Assembly (NCBI GenBank): GCA_017462795.1
Contig: JAFTQL010000015.1
Span: forward strand, 1 to 64,000
Direction: 5' to 3'
DNA length: 64,000 nt
DNA from: Clostridia bacterium
GTDB taxonomy: Bacteria; Bacillota; Clostridia; Oscillospirales; CAG-272
The notes under the pieces were generated by a model, which was not told where the DNA came from, searched no databases, and saw only the letters and a program-made list of their open reading frames with translations. Both the position numbers and the translations under genes were made by a program. Below, piece after piece: positions 17,430 to 25,081 of the stretch. Within the stretch, counting starts at the first letter, position 1; every line of letters begins with the position of its first letter.

Positions 17430-17632
17430 CTTACTTTTTCTTTCGCGAAAGAAAAAGTAAGCAAAAAGAAAGCAAAAATACTACGTACTGAGGAAAAGTC
17501 TTAATCAGATCATCCCTTAAAGTTAACTCGAAAGAAAAAGTAAGCAAAAAGAAAGCAAAGATACTACGTACTGAGGAAAAGTCTGAATCAGATCATCCCT
17601 TAAGGTTAACTCGAAAGAAAAGCAAAGAGAAA
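17430..17632. repeat. Perfect 32-bp palindrome and 83-bp tandem repeat before glutamine synthetase
   Basis: Bases 17430-17461 are a perfect palindrome with 16-bp arms and no loop (CTTACTTTTTCTTTCG and its complement). An 83-bp unit begins inside it: copy 1 is 17446-17528, copy 2 is 17529-17611, and a partial third copy starts at 17612. The two full copies differ at about three positions. The unit contains CTACGTACTGAGGAAAAGTC and a GTTAACTCGAAAG end. It fills almost the whole leader region of the glutamine synthetase gene; no function is visible. Confidence 0.8.
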
Positions 17633-17667
17633 ACAAAGATACTTAATTTTATTCAGAGGTACATTTT

Positions 17668-19761
17668 ATGACCAAGAAGATTCCCGAAATATTCGGCTGT
17701 ATGGTTTTCAGCGACGAGGTAATGCGTGAAAGGCTTCCCAAGGAGGTCTACAAATCCCTTACCAAAACTATCGCCACAGGCAGGACTATCGACGCATCCA
17801 TAGCGGACGTTGTCGCTAACGCAATGAAAGACTGGGCGATAGAGAAGGGAGCGACTCACTATACCCACTGGTTCCAGCCACTCACAGGTGTTACCGCGGA
17901 GAAGCACGATAGCTTTATCTCTCCCGTGGGCAACTGCAAGGTGGTTATGGAGTTCTCGGGAAAAGAGCTGATCAAGGGTGAGTCCGACGCTTCCTCATTC
18001 CCCTCGGGCGGTCTTCGCGCCACCTTTGAGGCGAGAGGATACACCGCGTGGGATCCCGCGTCCTATGCTTTTGTCAAGGACGGAACGCTGTACATACCCA
18101 CCGCGTTCTGCTCCTACACGGGCGAGGCGCTTGATACAAAGACCCCCTTGCTCCGTTCCATGGACGCCATCAATGCTCAGGGCTTGAGAATACTTCGCCT
18201 CTTCGGCGACAGCAATTCCAAGAGGCTGAACATCACCGTGGGTGCTGAGCAGGAGTATTTTATCGTCGATAAGGAAAACTACGACAAGCGCAAGGATCTT
18301 ATTTATACGGGCAGAACTCTGTTCGGCGCTCCCGCACCCAAGGGACAGGAGCTTGAGGATCACTATTTCGGTCCTCTCAAGACCCGTATCAGCGCGTATA
18401 TGGCTGATCTTGACGAGGCGCTGTGGAAGCTTGGCATCAATTCCAAGACAAAGCACAATGAGGCAGCCCCCGCTCAGCATGAGCTTGCGCCTATTTACGA
18501 GACCACCAATATGGCTGTTGATCACAATCTTCTCACCATGGAGTACATGAAGAAGATAGCGGAGAAGCACGGACTTGTCTGCCTGCTTCACGAAAAGCCT
18601 TACGAGGGTGTCAACGGCTCGGGTAAGCACAACAACTGGTCTATCTGTACTGACACGGGCAAGAATCTGCTTGACCCCGGCAAAACTCCCGCGGAGAACG
18701 CAAAGTTCCTGCTCATTCTCGCCGCTATAGTCAAGGCGGTTGACGATTATCAGGATCTTATGAGAATATCCATTGCTTACGCGGGTAACGACCACCGTCT
18801 CGGAGCGGATGAAGCGCCTCCCGCCATCGTGTCCATTTTTGTGGGCGAGGAGCTGGAGCAGATAATCAAGTCTATCGTAGACGGCACGTCCTACAAGGGC
18901 GCAAAGGCGGGTATCATGGATCTGGGTGTTCCCACCGTGCCTACCTTCCGCAAGGACACCACCGACAGAAACAGGACATCTCCCTTTGCCTTTACGGGCA
19001 ACAAGTTTGAGTTCCGTATGCTCGGTTCTTCTCAGAATATCGCTATGCCAAACATCGTTCTCAACACGGCGGTAGCGGAGAGCTTCAAGCAATTTGCGGA
19101 TGTTCTTGAGGTGGCTGAGGACTTTGACGCGGCTGTCAGCAGGCTGACAAAGGAGACCTTTGCGGCACACATGCGTATTCTCTTTGACGGAGACGGATAT
19201 TCCGAGGAGTGGGAAAAGGAAGCCGCCGCGCGCGGACTGCTCAATCTCAAGACTTCTGTTGAGGCTTACAAGTATTTCAATCTTCCCAAAAACGTAAAGC
19301 TGTTTATTGATCACGGCGTTATGAGTGAGGTGGAGATCAACTCACGCGAGGAGATATATTTCGAGAATTACTCAAAGATAGTCAATATCGAGGCGCTTAC
19401 CATGATAGAAATGGCGAGCCGCGACATTATTCCCGCGGTAAACGCCTATGTTGCCGAGGTTTCCGATCAGGCATCGGCAAAGCTTGCGGTAATGCCCGAT
19501 ATCGATGTGTCTGTTGAAAAGAGCATTATCTCTGAGCTTTCCGACCTCAACGCCAAAGCATACAAGGCAATGCTCGCGCTCAAGACCGCAGAATCCGACG
19601 CGGCAAAGATAGCGGATGCTGTTGCCCGTGCCGAGGCATATTGTGACAAGGTCATTCCCGCTATGAACCTTCTCCGTTCTTATGTAGACGCCATGGAGCC
19701 CATTACGGCATCCGATTTCTGGCCTCTGCCTACCTACGGTGATCTTATGTTCAGGGTTTAA
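17668..19761 (+). CDS. glnN: Glutamine synthetase type III (GlnN)
   Basis: The 697-residue length is typical of the dodecameric GSIII class, far longer than GSI. Characteristic segments are THYTHWFQPLTGVTAEKHDS, SSFPSGGLRATFEARGYTAW, the catalytic GAEQEYFIVD, NEAAPAQHELAPIYE and NGSGKHNNWSI. The enzyme makes glutamine from glutamate, ammonia and ATP in the cytoplasm. The start follows AGAGGT by 8 bases. Its upstream region is a tandem repeat, and a separate terminator follows, so it is a single-gene unit. GSIII is common in gut Clostridia and Bacteroidetes. Confidence 0.95.
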   Translation: MTKKIPEIFGCMVFSDEVMRERLPKEVYKSLTKTIATGRTIDASIADVVANAMKDWAIEKGATHYTHWFQPLTGVTAEKHDSFISPVGNCKVVMEFSGKELIKGESDASSFPSGGLRATFEARGYTAWDPASYAFVKDGTLYIPTAFCSYTGEALDTKTPLLRSMDAINAQGLRILRLFGDSNSKRLNITVGAEQEYFIVDKENYDKRKDLIYTGRTLFGAPAPKGQELEDHYFGPLKTRISAYMADLDEALWKLGINSKTKHNEAAPAQHELAPIYETTNMAVDHNLLTMEYMKKIAEKHGLVCLLHEKPYEGVNGSGKHNNWSICTDTGKNLLDPGKTPAENAKFLLILAAIVKAVDDYQDLMRISIAYAGNDHRLGADEAPPAIVSIFVGEELEQIIKSIVDGTSYKGAKAGIMDLGVPTVPTFRKDTTDRNRTSPFAFTGNKFEFRMLGSSQNIAMPNIVLNTAVAESFKQFADVLEVAEDFDAAVSRLTKETFAAHMRILFDGDGYSEEWEKEAAARGLLNLKTSVEAYKYFNLPKNVKLFIDHGVMSEVEINSREEIYFENYSKIVNIEALTMIEMASRDIIPAVNAYVAEVSDQASAKLAVMPDIDVSVEKSIISELSDLNAKAYKAMLALKTAESDAAKIADAVARAEAYCDKVIPAMNLLRSYVDAMEPITASDFWPLPTYGDLMFRV

Positions 19762-19785
19762 GCCTTGGTATTGACCTTAATAATC

Positions 19786-19820
19786 AAAAAAGATGCTTCT
19801 TTGAGGAGCATCTTTTTTTT
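19786..19820 (+). terminator. Terminator of glutamine synthetase III
   Basis: AAAAAAGATGCT (19786-19797) pairs with AGCATCTTTTTT (19807-19818), loop TCTTTGAGG, with a run of eight T. Confidence 0.85.
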
Positions 19821-19830
19821 ATATAAAAAT

Positions 19831-19911
19831 AAAACTCGCTAAGCGTGCAGCAGCGCGTGCGAGTTTTTTCCTTATGACATACAGATGATCACTCATCCAC
19901 AAAACAATATT
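19831..19911 (+). repeat. Dispersed intergenic element A, copy 1
   Basis: Hairpin AAAACTCGC (19831-19839) / GCGAGTTTT (19859-19867) with a T tract, then CTTATGACATACAG and the conserved block ATGATCACTCATCCACAAAA continuing to AATATT (19885-19911). Copies 2 and 3 are at 50761-50847 and, reversed, at 55580-55659. The hairpin arms differ between copies while the block is conserved. The TCATCCACA in this copy is one base off a DnaA box. The gene-free stretch 19762-20071 holds only terminators and elements A and B. Confidence 0.75.
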
Positions 19912-19932
19912 TTCTCGATCGATCCCAACTCT

Positions 19933-19983
19933 TTAAAGTTCTTGAAGAGGTTTGGAGAAACTTCTTTCAAGAAGTTTCTCCAA
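19933..19983 (+). repeat. Dispersed intergenic element B, copy 2
   Basis: TTAAAGTTCTTGAAGAGGTT is followed by the hairpin GGAGAAACTTC...GAAGTTTCTCC. It resembles 16340-16397 and 50870-50946 and directly follows element A, as it does at 50.8 kb. Confidence 0.55.
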
Positions 19984-20025
19984 AAATCGCATCCCGCACT
20001 CCCGCATCATATTTTGTATAACAAA

Positions 20026-20054
20026 AAGAGCAACGCGTCACTTGCGTTGCTCTT
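20026..20054 (-). terminator. Terminator of the zinc uptake operon
   Basis: AAGAGCAACGC (20026-20036) pairs with GCGTTGCTCTT (20044-20054). On the minus strand the stem is followed by a T-rich tract. Confidence 0.75.
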
Positions 20055-20071
20055 AAAAGCATATTCACTTA

Positions 20072-20482
20072 TCACCAGCTGACGGTAATGTCGGTGAGTC
20101 TTCCGCATATGTAATCCTGAACCACACCCGTGTAGCTGCCGTCGTACTTGCCCTCAACTGTCATGGTAACATCGGCGTTGGGCATTTCCTGTCCCTCGGG
20201 CCACTCAAGGACCATCAGTCTTGTACAGCAAGCTGTGGCGTCGTTATATACGCAGTATATGTCCGCGCCGTCCTCGCTCATGGCGACAAAGCCTTGCATC
20301 TTGACTGTCTTGTCCGCAAAAAGGTCGGGGAAAGCGCTCATATTACTGAGCTGTGTCTGGATCATGGTGGCGCTCATGGACGTAAGATCGATGTAATTCT
20401 CATCCTTCGGTTCGTCCTCTCCGCAGGAAACAAAGCAAGCAAGGCACAAAAGCGCCAACATAAGGCAAATAATTTTTTTCAT
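20072..20482 (-). CDS. Small lipoprotein at the end of the zinc ABC operon
   Basis: The 136-residue protein has a lipoprotein signal, MKKIICLMLALLCLACFVSC, with the lipobox cysteine at residue 20. The mature part of about 115 residues looks all-beta: FADKTVKMQGFV, then DIYCVYNDATACCT and VTMTVEGKYDGSY, a pattern seen in small OB-fold lipoproteins. Three cysteines (YCVY, ACC) could bind metal. It overlaps the permease gene by 4 bases and is the last gene of the operon, so a role in metal capture or envelope handling at the outer face is plausible. The function is not known. Confidence 0.7.
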   Translation of the reverse strand: MKKIICLMLALLCLACFVSCGEDEPKDENYIDLTSMSATMIQTQLSNMSAFPDLFADKTVKMQGFVAMSEDGADIYCVYNDATACCTRLMVLEWPEGQEMPNADVTMTVEGKYDGSYTGVVQDYICGRLTDITVSW

Positions 20483-21321
20483 TTTCTGACTCCTCCTAAA
20501 ATTGCGCCCGCAAGTGAAAATCCCGCAAAGGCAACTATATCAACAGCAACGATGGTAGGTCCGACAGGCGTTCCCAGAATGGAAATGAGTATTCCCAAGG
20601 CGGAACAGCAAACGGACAGCACCGCCGCGCATATTGTGACCGACTTAAAGCTCTTGAACACACGCATTGCCGACAGCGCGGGGAAAATTACAAGCGCGGA
20701 TATCAGCAAGGAGCCCACAAGATTCATGGCAAGAACGATTATAACGGCAATGACGATAGCGATAAGCAGATTGTAAAGACCTGCCTTCATGCCCGTTGCC
20801 TTGGAAAAGCTTTCGTCAAAGGTAACGCAGAATATCTTATTGTAAAACAGCAGGAACACCGCCACCACAACGATGGACAGTATGACGCACATCCATACGT
20901 CAAATGCGGTAAGCGTCAGTATGGACGTAGCTCCAAACAGAGTAGCGCACACGTCACCCGACAGGTTATTGGACTTAGAGAACACGCTCATCAAAAGATA
21001 TCCGAGAGCCAACGCACCCACCGATATCATCGCCACGGACGCGTCTCCGTTTATCTTTGCGTTCTGTCCCGTCCGCAAAAGAAGCACAGCGCAGATTATG
21101 GTAATGGGCATTACCAGCGCCATCTCGTTTGTCAGTCCCACAACGCCCGCCACAGCCATAGCCCCGAAAGCCACGTGGGAAAGTCCGTCACCGATAAAGG
21201 AAAATCTTTTAAGCACCAGCGTAACACCGAGAAGCGAGGAGCAAAGCGCGATAAGCACTCCTGTTATCATGGCGTACCGGACGAATGAATACTCAAAATA
21301 TCCGAAAAGCTCGTTAAGCAT
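20479..21321 (-). CDS. znuB: Zinc/manganese-type ABC transporter permease (ZnuB-like)
   Basis: This ABC-3 family permease has about eight helices and the conserved segment VLKRFSFIGDGLSHVAFGAMAVAG near residue 40. The start is taken at the ATG at 21321, which has GGGGGAG at good spacing; a second ATG at 21327 is too close to it, and a longer frame to 21393 runs into the ATPase gene. The product is 280 residues. It pairs with the adjacent ATPase and the His-rich binding protein to import Zn2+ or Mn2+; the histidine loop of that binding protein favours zinc. Confidence 0.88.
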   Translation of the reverse strand: MLNELFGYFEYSFVRYAMITGVLIALCSSLLGVTLVLKRFSFIGDGLSHVAFGAMAVAGVVGLTNEMALVMPITIICAVLLLRTGQNAKINGDASVAMISVGALALGYLLMSVFSKSNNLSGDVCATLFGATSILTLTAFDVWMCVILSIVVVAVFLLFYNKIFCVTFDESFSKATGMKAGLYNLLIAIVIAVIIVLAMNLVGSLLISALVIFPALSAMRVFKSFKSVTICAAVLSVCCSALGILISILGTPVGPTIVAVDIVAFAGFSLAGAILGGVRK

Positions 21322-22042
21322 TGCCATCTCCCCCTTCCTGCGCGTTCTCCACAGCGTCAAACATTCTTCCAATGTCGCTCTGCGCGTATTCATGTCTTGT
21401 GCCGAAGAACACCGTCTTGCCTATATGGAGTATGTGCGTGGCGTATTTCATTGCCGCCGCTATATCGTGGGATATCATGATAACTGTAATGCCGTCCTTG
21501 CGGTTAAGCTCGGAGATCAGATTGTACATGTCCACTGTCACCTTGGGATCAAGTCCGGAAACAGGCTCGTCAAGGAGCAACAGCTTTCTTGTCGCGCACA
21601 GGGCGCGGGCAAGCAGAACTCTCTGCTGCTGACCGCCCGAAAGCTCACGGTAGCATCGCTTTTCAAGAGAGGTGATGTTCATCCTCTCCATAGCCGACGC
21701 GGCAAGCTTCTTTTCCTCCTTATTGTAAAAGGGGCGCAGACCGCATCTTGCCTGACAGCCGGAAAGCACTATCTCACGCACGGAGGCGGGGAAATCCTTT
21801 TGTACCACTGTCTGCTGGGGCAGATAACCTATCTCATTTCTGTTGAGCCCATCGCCTGTGGTTATCTTGCCCTTCATAGGCGCGTGCAGTCCGAGCACTG
21901 TTTTCATAAGCGTTGATTTTCCCGATCCGTTCTCGCCGACGATGCACAGGTAATTACCTTCATTGACCGAAAAATTCAGATCGGAGAGTATTTCTTTTCC
22001 ATCATATCCGAGGGACACACCCTCACAGCTGAGTAATGACAC
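21314..22042 (-). CDS. znuC: Zinc/manganese-type ABC transporter ATPase (ZnuC-like)
   Basis: The 242-residue nucleotide-binding domain has Walker A CIVGENGSGKST, signature ELSGGQQQRVLLARAL, Walker B LLLLDEPVSGLD and H-loop MISHD. The sequence around GYLPQQTVVQKDFPASVREI is typical of the metal-type (ZnuC/MntB) group. It starts 12 bases after the binding-protein stop and overlaps the permease start, so the three are translated as a unit. Confidence 0.9.
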   Translation of the reverse strand: MSLLSCEGVSLGYDGKEILSDLNFSVNEGNYLCIVGENGSGKSTLMKTVLGLHAPMKGKITTGDGLNRNEIGYLPQQTVVQKDFPASVREIVLSGCQARCGLRPFYNKEEKKLAASAMERMNITSLEKRCYRELSGGQQQRVLLARALCATRKLLLLDEPVSGLDPKVTVDMYNLISELNRKDGITVIMISHDIAAAMKYATHILHIGKTVFFGTRHEYAQSDIGRMFDAVENAQEGGDGNA

Positions 22043-22053
22043 GGAATACCTCC

Positions 22054-23028
22054 TTAATTCAAGGCTTCCGTAAAGGAAGCGAGATTGCTCTCCATAACGG
22101 AGAGGTAGTCAACACCGTCAGCCACGTCCGCCGCAGTGACCGCCTGAAGAGAGTTTACGGACACGATCTTAGCGTTCTTGGCGGTTGTCGCGCCTATAAC
22201 GGTATTGGTAAAGTCCATGAGCTCAGAGCCGTCGATGTTCATGACATAACCAAGGGACAGCTCGTCTATCTTGTTTGCAAGACCTGCTATGACCTCGGGA
22301 GTGGCGGCAGTCTCGGTGGAGCAGCCGTCAAATGCGGCGTAATACTCAATGCCGTAGTCATGGCAAAGGTAAATAAAGGGAAATCTGTCGGTAAAGACCA
22401 CTGTCTTGTTCTTGGCGTTCTCCACAGCCTCGCTGTATCTCGCGTCAAGGCTGTTGAGTTTTTCGGTGTAGGCGGTGAGATTTTGAGAATATGTATCCTT
22501 GTTCGCCTCGTCCGCTCTTGAAAGACCGTCGGCAATTATCCTGCAAGCTTCCGCGGCGTTTCTCAGCGACAGCCATATATGCTCGTCAAGCTCATGCTCA
22601 TGGTCGTGACCGTGGTCGCTCTCTTCTCCAGCTTCTTCTTCGTGATGGCTGATGGCAGCCTCAAGCATTTCCTCCATCTCATCCATGAGATTGATGACTA
22701 TCCTGCTCTCGTTGGTGGAATTTTTCAGCACGTCCTCCACCCAGGAGTCGGACTCGCCGCCAACGTAAATAAACAGGTCGCAAGCGCCTATCTTTATAAT
22801 ATCATCGGTTGTGGGCTGATAGTTGTGCAGATCCACTCCGTCGTCAAGAAGCATGGTAAGCTCGGCGTCCTCCGCCTTATCGCCCAACAGCTCCTCTACC
22901 CAGTCGTACACGGGAAATACCGTGGTCACAATGCTGATGCCGTCCTTTTTTCCGTCATCATTGCCGCAACCCGCGAGTATGCCCGTGAGCATTACAAGCG
23001 CGATGATCGCGCATATTATTTTCTTCAT
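22054..23028 (-). CDS. znuA: Zinc-binding lipoprotein of the ABC transporter (ZnuA-like)
   Basis: The 324-residue cluster A-I solute-binding lipoprotein has signal peptide and lipobox ILAGC (Cys21). His68 (VDLHNYQP) is a metal ligand of the family. An acidic, histidine-rich loop at residues 128-150 (HH, then DHGHDHEHELDEH) is the diagnostic feature of zinc rather than manganese binding. Later segments are FTDRFPFIYLCHDYGIEYYA and the C-terminal helices. It delivers zinc to the ZnuBC channel. The gene is second in the operon, 89 bases after the small cysteine-rich membrane protein. Confidence 0.92.
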   Translation of the reverse strand: MKKIICAIIALVMLTGILAGCGNDDGKKDGISIVTTVFPVYDWVEELLGDKAEDAELTMLLDDGVDLHNYQPTTDDIIKIGACDLFIYVGGESDSWVEDVLKNSTNESRIVINLMDEMEEMLEAAISHHEEEAGEESDHGHDHEHELDEHIWLSLRNAAEACRIIADGLSRADEANKDTYSQNLTAYTEKLNSLDARYSEAVENAKNKTVVFTDRFPFIYLCHDYGIEYYAAFDGCSTETAATPEVIAGLANKIDELSLGYVMNIDGSELMDFTNTVIGATTAKNAKIVSVNSLQAVTAADVADGVDYLSVMESNLASFTEALN

Positions 23029-23117
23029 AAATAAAAAACCTCCAAATCAAATAAGAACTTTTTTGCATGCCGATCGAACCCTGCCGAAGCAGGGTAAAAA
23101 AACGCCTGAGTCCTTAT

Positions 23118-23408
23118 TTAATTCAGAAGCTTGACCTTCATCATAACGGGAGTATGGCACACGGCACCATGATATTTGGATACAAACACATGGACAACAA
23201 GGCATGAAACCATCGCGCAGATGCCGCAAAGCGTAAGCGTCACGCTCTGTAACAGCTTTTCGTTCACTCCGAACTGACAGCAAATGCCGCAACTACCGTC
23301 AACGCAGTCGTGATGCAGCACACCCACTCCGCAAACAGACACGAAAAGTATGACAAAACAGACTGCCACCGCAGCCATTGTAACAGCTATTGTAGTCCGC
23401 TTAGCCAT
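23118..23408 (-). CDS. Small cysteine-rich membrane protein heading the zinc operon
   Basis: The 96-residue protein has two hydrophobic helices (about residues 7-30 and 52-76) joined by an external loop, HHDCVDGSCGICCQFGVN. The loop's two histidines and four cysteines could bind zinc. The start is supported by GGGAGGT and a consensus promoter directly upstream, so the protein is the first product of the zinc uptake transcript. I do not recognise a named family. A role as metal sensor, chaperone or accessory channel is possible. Confidence 0.65.
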   Translation of the reverse strand: MAKRTTIAVTMAAVAVCFVILFVSVCGVGVLHHDCVDGSCGICCQFGVNEKLLQSVTLTLCGICAMVSCLVVHVFVSKYHGAVCHTPVMMKVKLLN

Positions 23409-23443
23409 ATCCGACCTCCCAAATACATTTTAAACCATTGTAT

Positions 23444-23472
23444 AGTATAACATACACGATTTGTTTTGTCAA
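23444..23472 (-). promoter_or_regulatory. Promoter of the zinc uptake operon
   Basis: On the minus strand TTGACA (23467-23472) and TATACT (23444-23449) are 17 bases apart. The region GTATGTTATACTATACAATG around the -10 is partly symmetrical and could hold an operator such as a Zur site, but no clear match is claimed. Confidence 0.7.
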
Positions 23473-23506
23473 GTGGGAAAATCAAATTACTCATTACTCC
23501 GAATTT

Positions 23507-24514
23507 TCATGTTTTCGATCGCTTGACGGTGTGTGGCGGACGGATGCCGTTGTGTATGTATTCGTAGCTTTCCAGCAGAAGCTCTCTGGCTATTATCCTG
23601 CGCAGATCTCCCGTAGGTCCTGCCATGTGGGGCATGAGGATTACGTTGGGCAACGAGAACATCGCAAGGTCCTCTTCCACGCAAAACGCTTCCGACAGCG
23701 GTTCACGCTCAAAAACATCCAGAACAGCGCCGAACCTGCCTACGGAAAGCGCGTTTATAAGCGCGCTCTGCCTGATGATACCTCCGCGCGAGGTGTTGAC
23801 AAGCAACGCGCCGTCACGTATAAGACACAACTGCTCGTGATCGATCATATACCCGTCCTGTTCTGAGACAGGTGTCTGCACACAGATAATGTCACAGTCG
23901 CGGAAAATATTGTTCATGGGTATCTGGGTCATTCTGAGTCGTGCGCACTCGCGATTGGGGATAACGCGGTCGTCGCTGATGTAGAGCTCCACGCCGAAAA
24001 CGGTCAGATACTTCGCCAGCGCGGCGGAGATATCGTTGTAGTTGACGATACCGACCTTCTTTCCCACAAGTCCGCGGTTTGTGTCCCAGGCGTGCTTCCA
24101 TTCGCGGTTGTATTTGAGGCGGTAGCTGTATTCGGGGATGTTGCGGAGAGCCGACAGTATATACGCCACCACGCCCTCCGCCACCGAGGCGGAGTAATAT
24201 GCCTGTCCCGATATCACCTTTATTCCCGCCCGCCATGCCTCACGGCTCATAAAGGGTTGCGGTGTTCCTCCGAGGTGTGTAAGCAACCGCAGTGTGGGTG
24301 CCGTCTCAAGCATTTCGGTGTCAAGCATGGGAGCACCCCAGCAGGTCACATACGCCTGACATCCCGCCATCAGCTCCGCCGCCTCGGAAGAGGTCATGTT
24401 TCTCGCGTAAGGATTATAGACCACCTCGCCAAGGCTTTCGGCAAGGCGGATATTTTCACTTGTAAAAAAGGAATCAAAGGTCCTTCCTCGGGGACAGGAT
24501 ATAAGTATCTTCAT
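23507..24514 (-). CDS. D-2-hydroxyacid dehydrogenase-like protein with altered nucleotide-binding loop
   Basis: The start is ATG 24514 behind CGGAGGAAATAAA. The 335-residue protein has the catalytic residues of the family: Arg243 (NTSRGG), Glu271 (FEREPL) and His296 (MPHMAG). The NAD-binding loop, normally GxGxxG, reads VGIVNYNDISAAL at about 154-166, so two of the family's glycines are replaced by Asn. It may use its cofactor in an unusual way or not at all. The gene stands alone, divergent from the GntR operon. The substrate is unknown; the family includes phosphoglycerate and lactate dehydrogenases. Confidence 0.78.
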   Translation of the reverse strand: MKILISCPRGRTFDSFFTSENIRLAESLGEVVYNPYARNMTSSEAAELMAGCQAYVTCWGAPMLDTEMLETAPTLRLLTHLGGTPQPFMSREAWRAGIKVISGQAYYSASVAEGVVAYILSALRNIPEYSYRLKYNREWKHAWDTNRGLVGKKVGIVNYNDISAALAKYLTVFGVELYISDDRVIPNRECARLRMTQIPMNNIFRDCDIICVQTPVSEQDGYMIDHEQLCLIRDGALLVNTSRGGIIRQSALINALSVGRFGAVLDVFEREPLSEAFCVEEDLAMFSLPNVILMPHMAGPTGDLRRIIARELLLESYEYIHNGIRPPHTVKRSKT

Positions 24515-24606
24515 TTTATTTCCTCCGTTTCCTTTATTATACAACCAAAAAATTAAGAAAGAATGAAATTCGGACAGATACCCATATTGAAAATTTTATT
24601 TAGCTA

Positions 24607-24668
24607 TTGACAAACAACCGTATTAGTGATATAATACAGTTGAACTGTATTAATTGTGTAATACGGTT
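24607..24668 (+). promoter_or_regulatory. Perfect sigma-A promoter embedded in a tandem palindromic operator
   Basis: TTGACA (24607-24612) and TATAAT (24630-24635) have a 17-base spacer. Four half-sites CYGTATTA form two identical 8-6-8 palindromes: CCGTATTA-GTGATA-TAATACAG (24618-24639) and CTGTATTA-ATTGTG-TAATACGG (24645-24666), centres 27 bases apart. The whole block 24616-24668 is also symmetrical about base 24642. The first site covers the spacer and -10, and the second the start of transcription. This fits repression by the GntR regulator encoded next. Confidence 0.8.
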
Positions 24669-24700
24669 TGAAGAAAAAGGGATGGGAGGCTTTTTGCATT

Positions 24701-25075
24701 ATGATAAATTTTGACGCTTTGATAATTGAAGACGGTATCCCTATTTATTTGCAGATCGTGAGGCATATCAAGCGCGGTATCGTGTCGGGGGTGGTAAAGG
24801 ATCGCGACGAGCTTCCGTCAAGGCGGGTGCTGTCGGCTTTTCTTGGGGTAAATCCCAACACCATACAAAAGGCATACCGCATTCTGGAGGATGAGGCGCT
24901 GATAGAGTCTCATTCGGGCGCAAAGAGCTATATGAGCCTTGACGGGGCGAGGATAGCGGCGGTGCGCGACGAGCTTGTGGAGGCGGATGCCAAAAGCTCT
25001 GTGGAGGCGCTCAAGCAGATGGGCGTTACCAAGGAGCAGGCGATCGCTTTGATAGAAAAATATTGGGAGGAGTGA
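24701..25075 (+). CDS. GntR-family regulator, YtrA subfamily
   Basis: The start is ATG 24701 with GGGAGG upstream; a TTG at 24668 lies inside the operator and is not used. The 124-residue protein has a winged-helix domain (GIPIYLQIVRHIKRGIVSGV, then LPSRRVLSAFLGVNPNTIQK) and a short C-terminal helical tail without ligand domain. It heads an operon of two membrane proteins, an ABC ATPase, a secreted protein and a lipoprotein. It very likely represses its own operon through the double palindrome at its promoter. Confidence 0.88.
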   Translation: MINFDALIIEDGIPIYLQIVRHIKRGIVSGVVKDRDELPSRRVLSAFLGVNPNTIQKAYRILEDEALIESHSGAKSYMSLDGARIAAVRDELVEADAKSSVEALKQMGVTKEQAIALIEKYWEE

Positions 25076-25081
25076 ACTGAT

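Noticed and set aside
17446-17632. CRISPR array at the 83-bp tandem repeat
   Set aside because: The units are contiguous with no spacers and there are no cas genes.
23079-23094. Hairpin CCCTGC-CGAA-GCAGGG between the small membrane protein and znuA genes as a terminator
   Set aside because: On the transcribed strand no T tract follows the stem; it may be a processing or stability structure but cannot be called a terminator.
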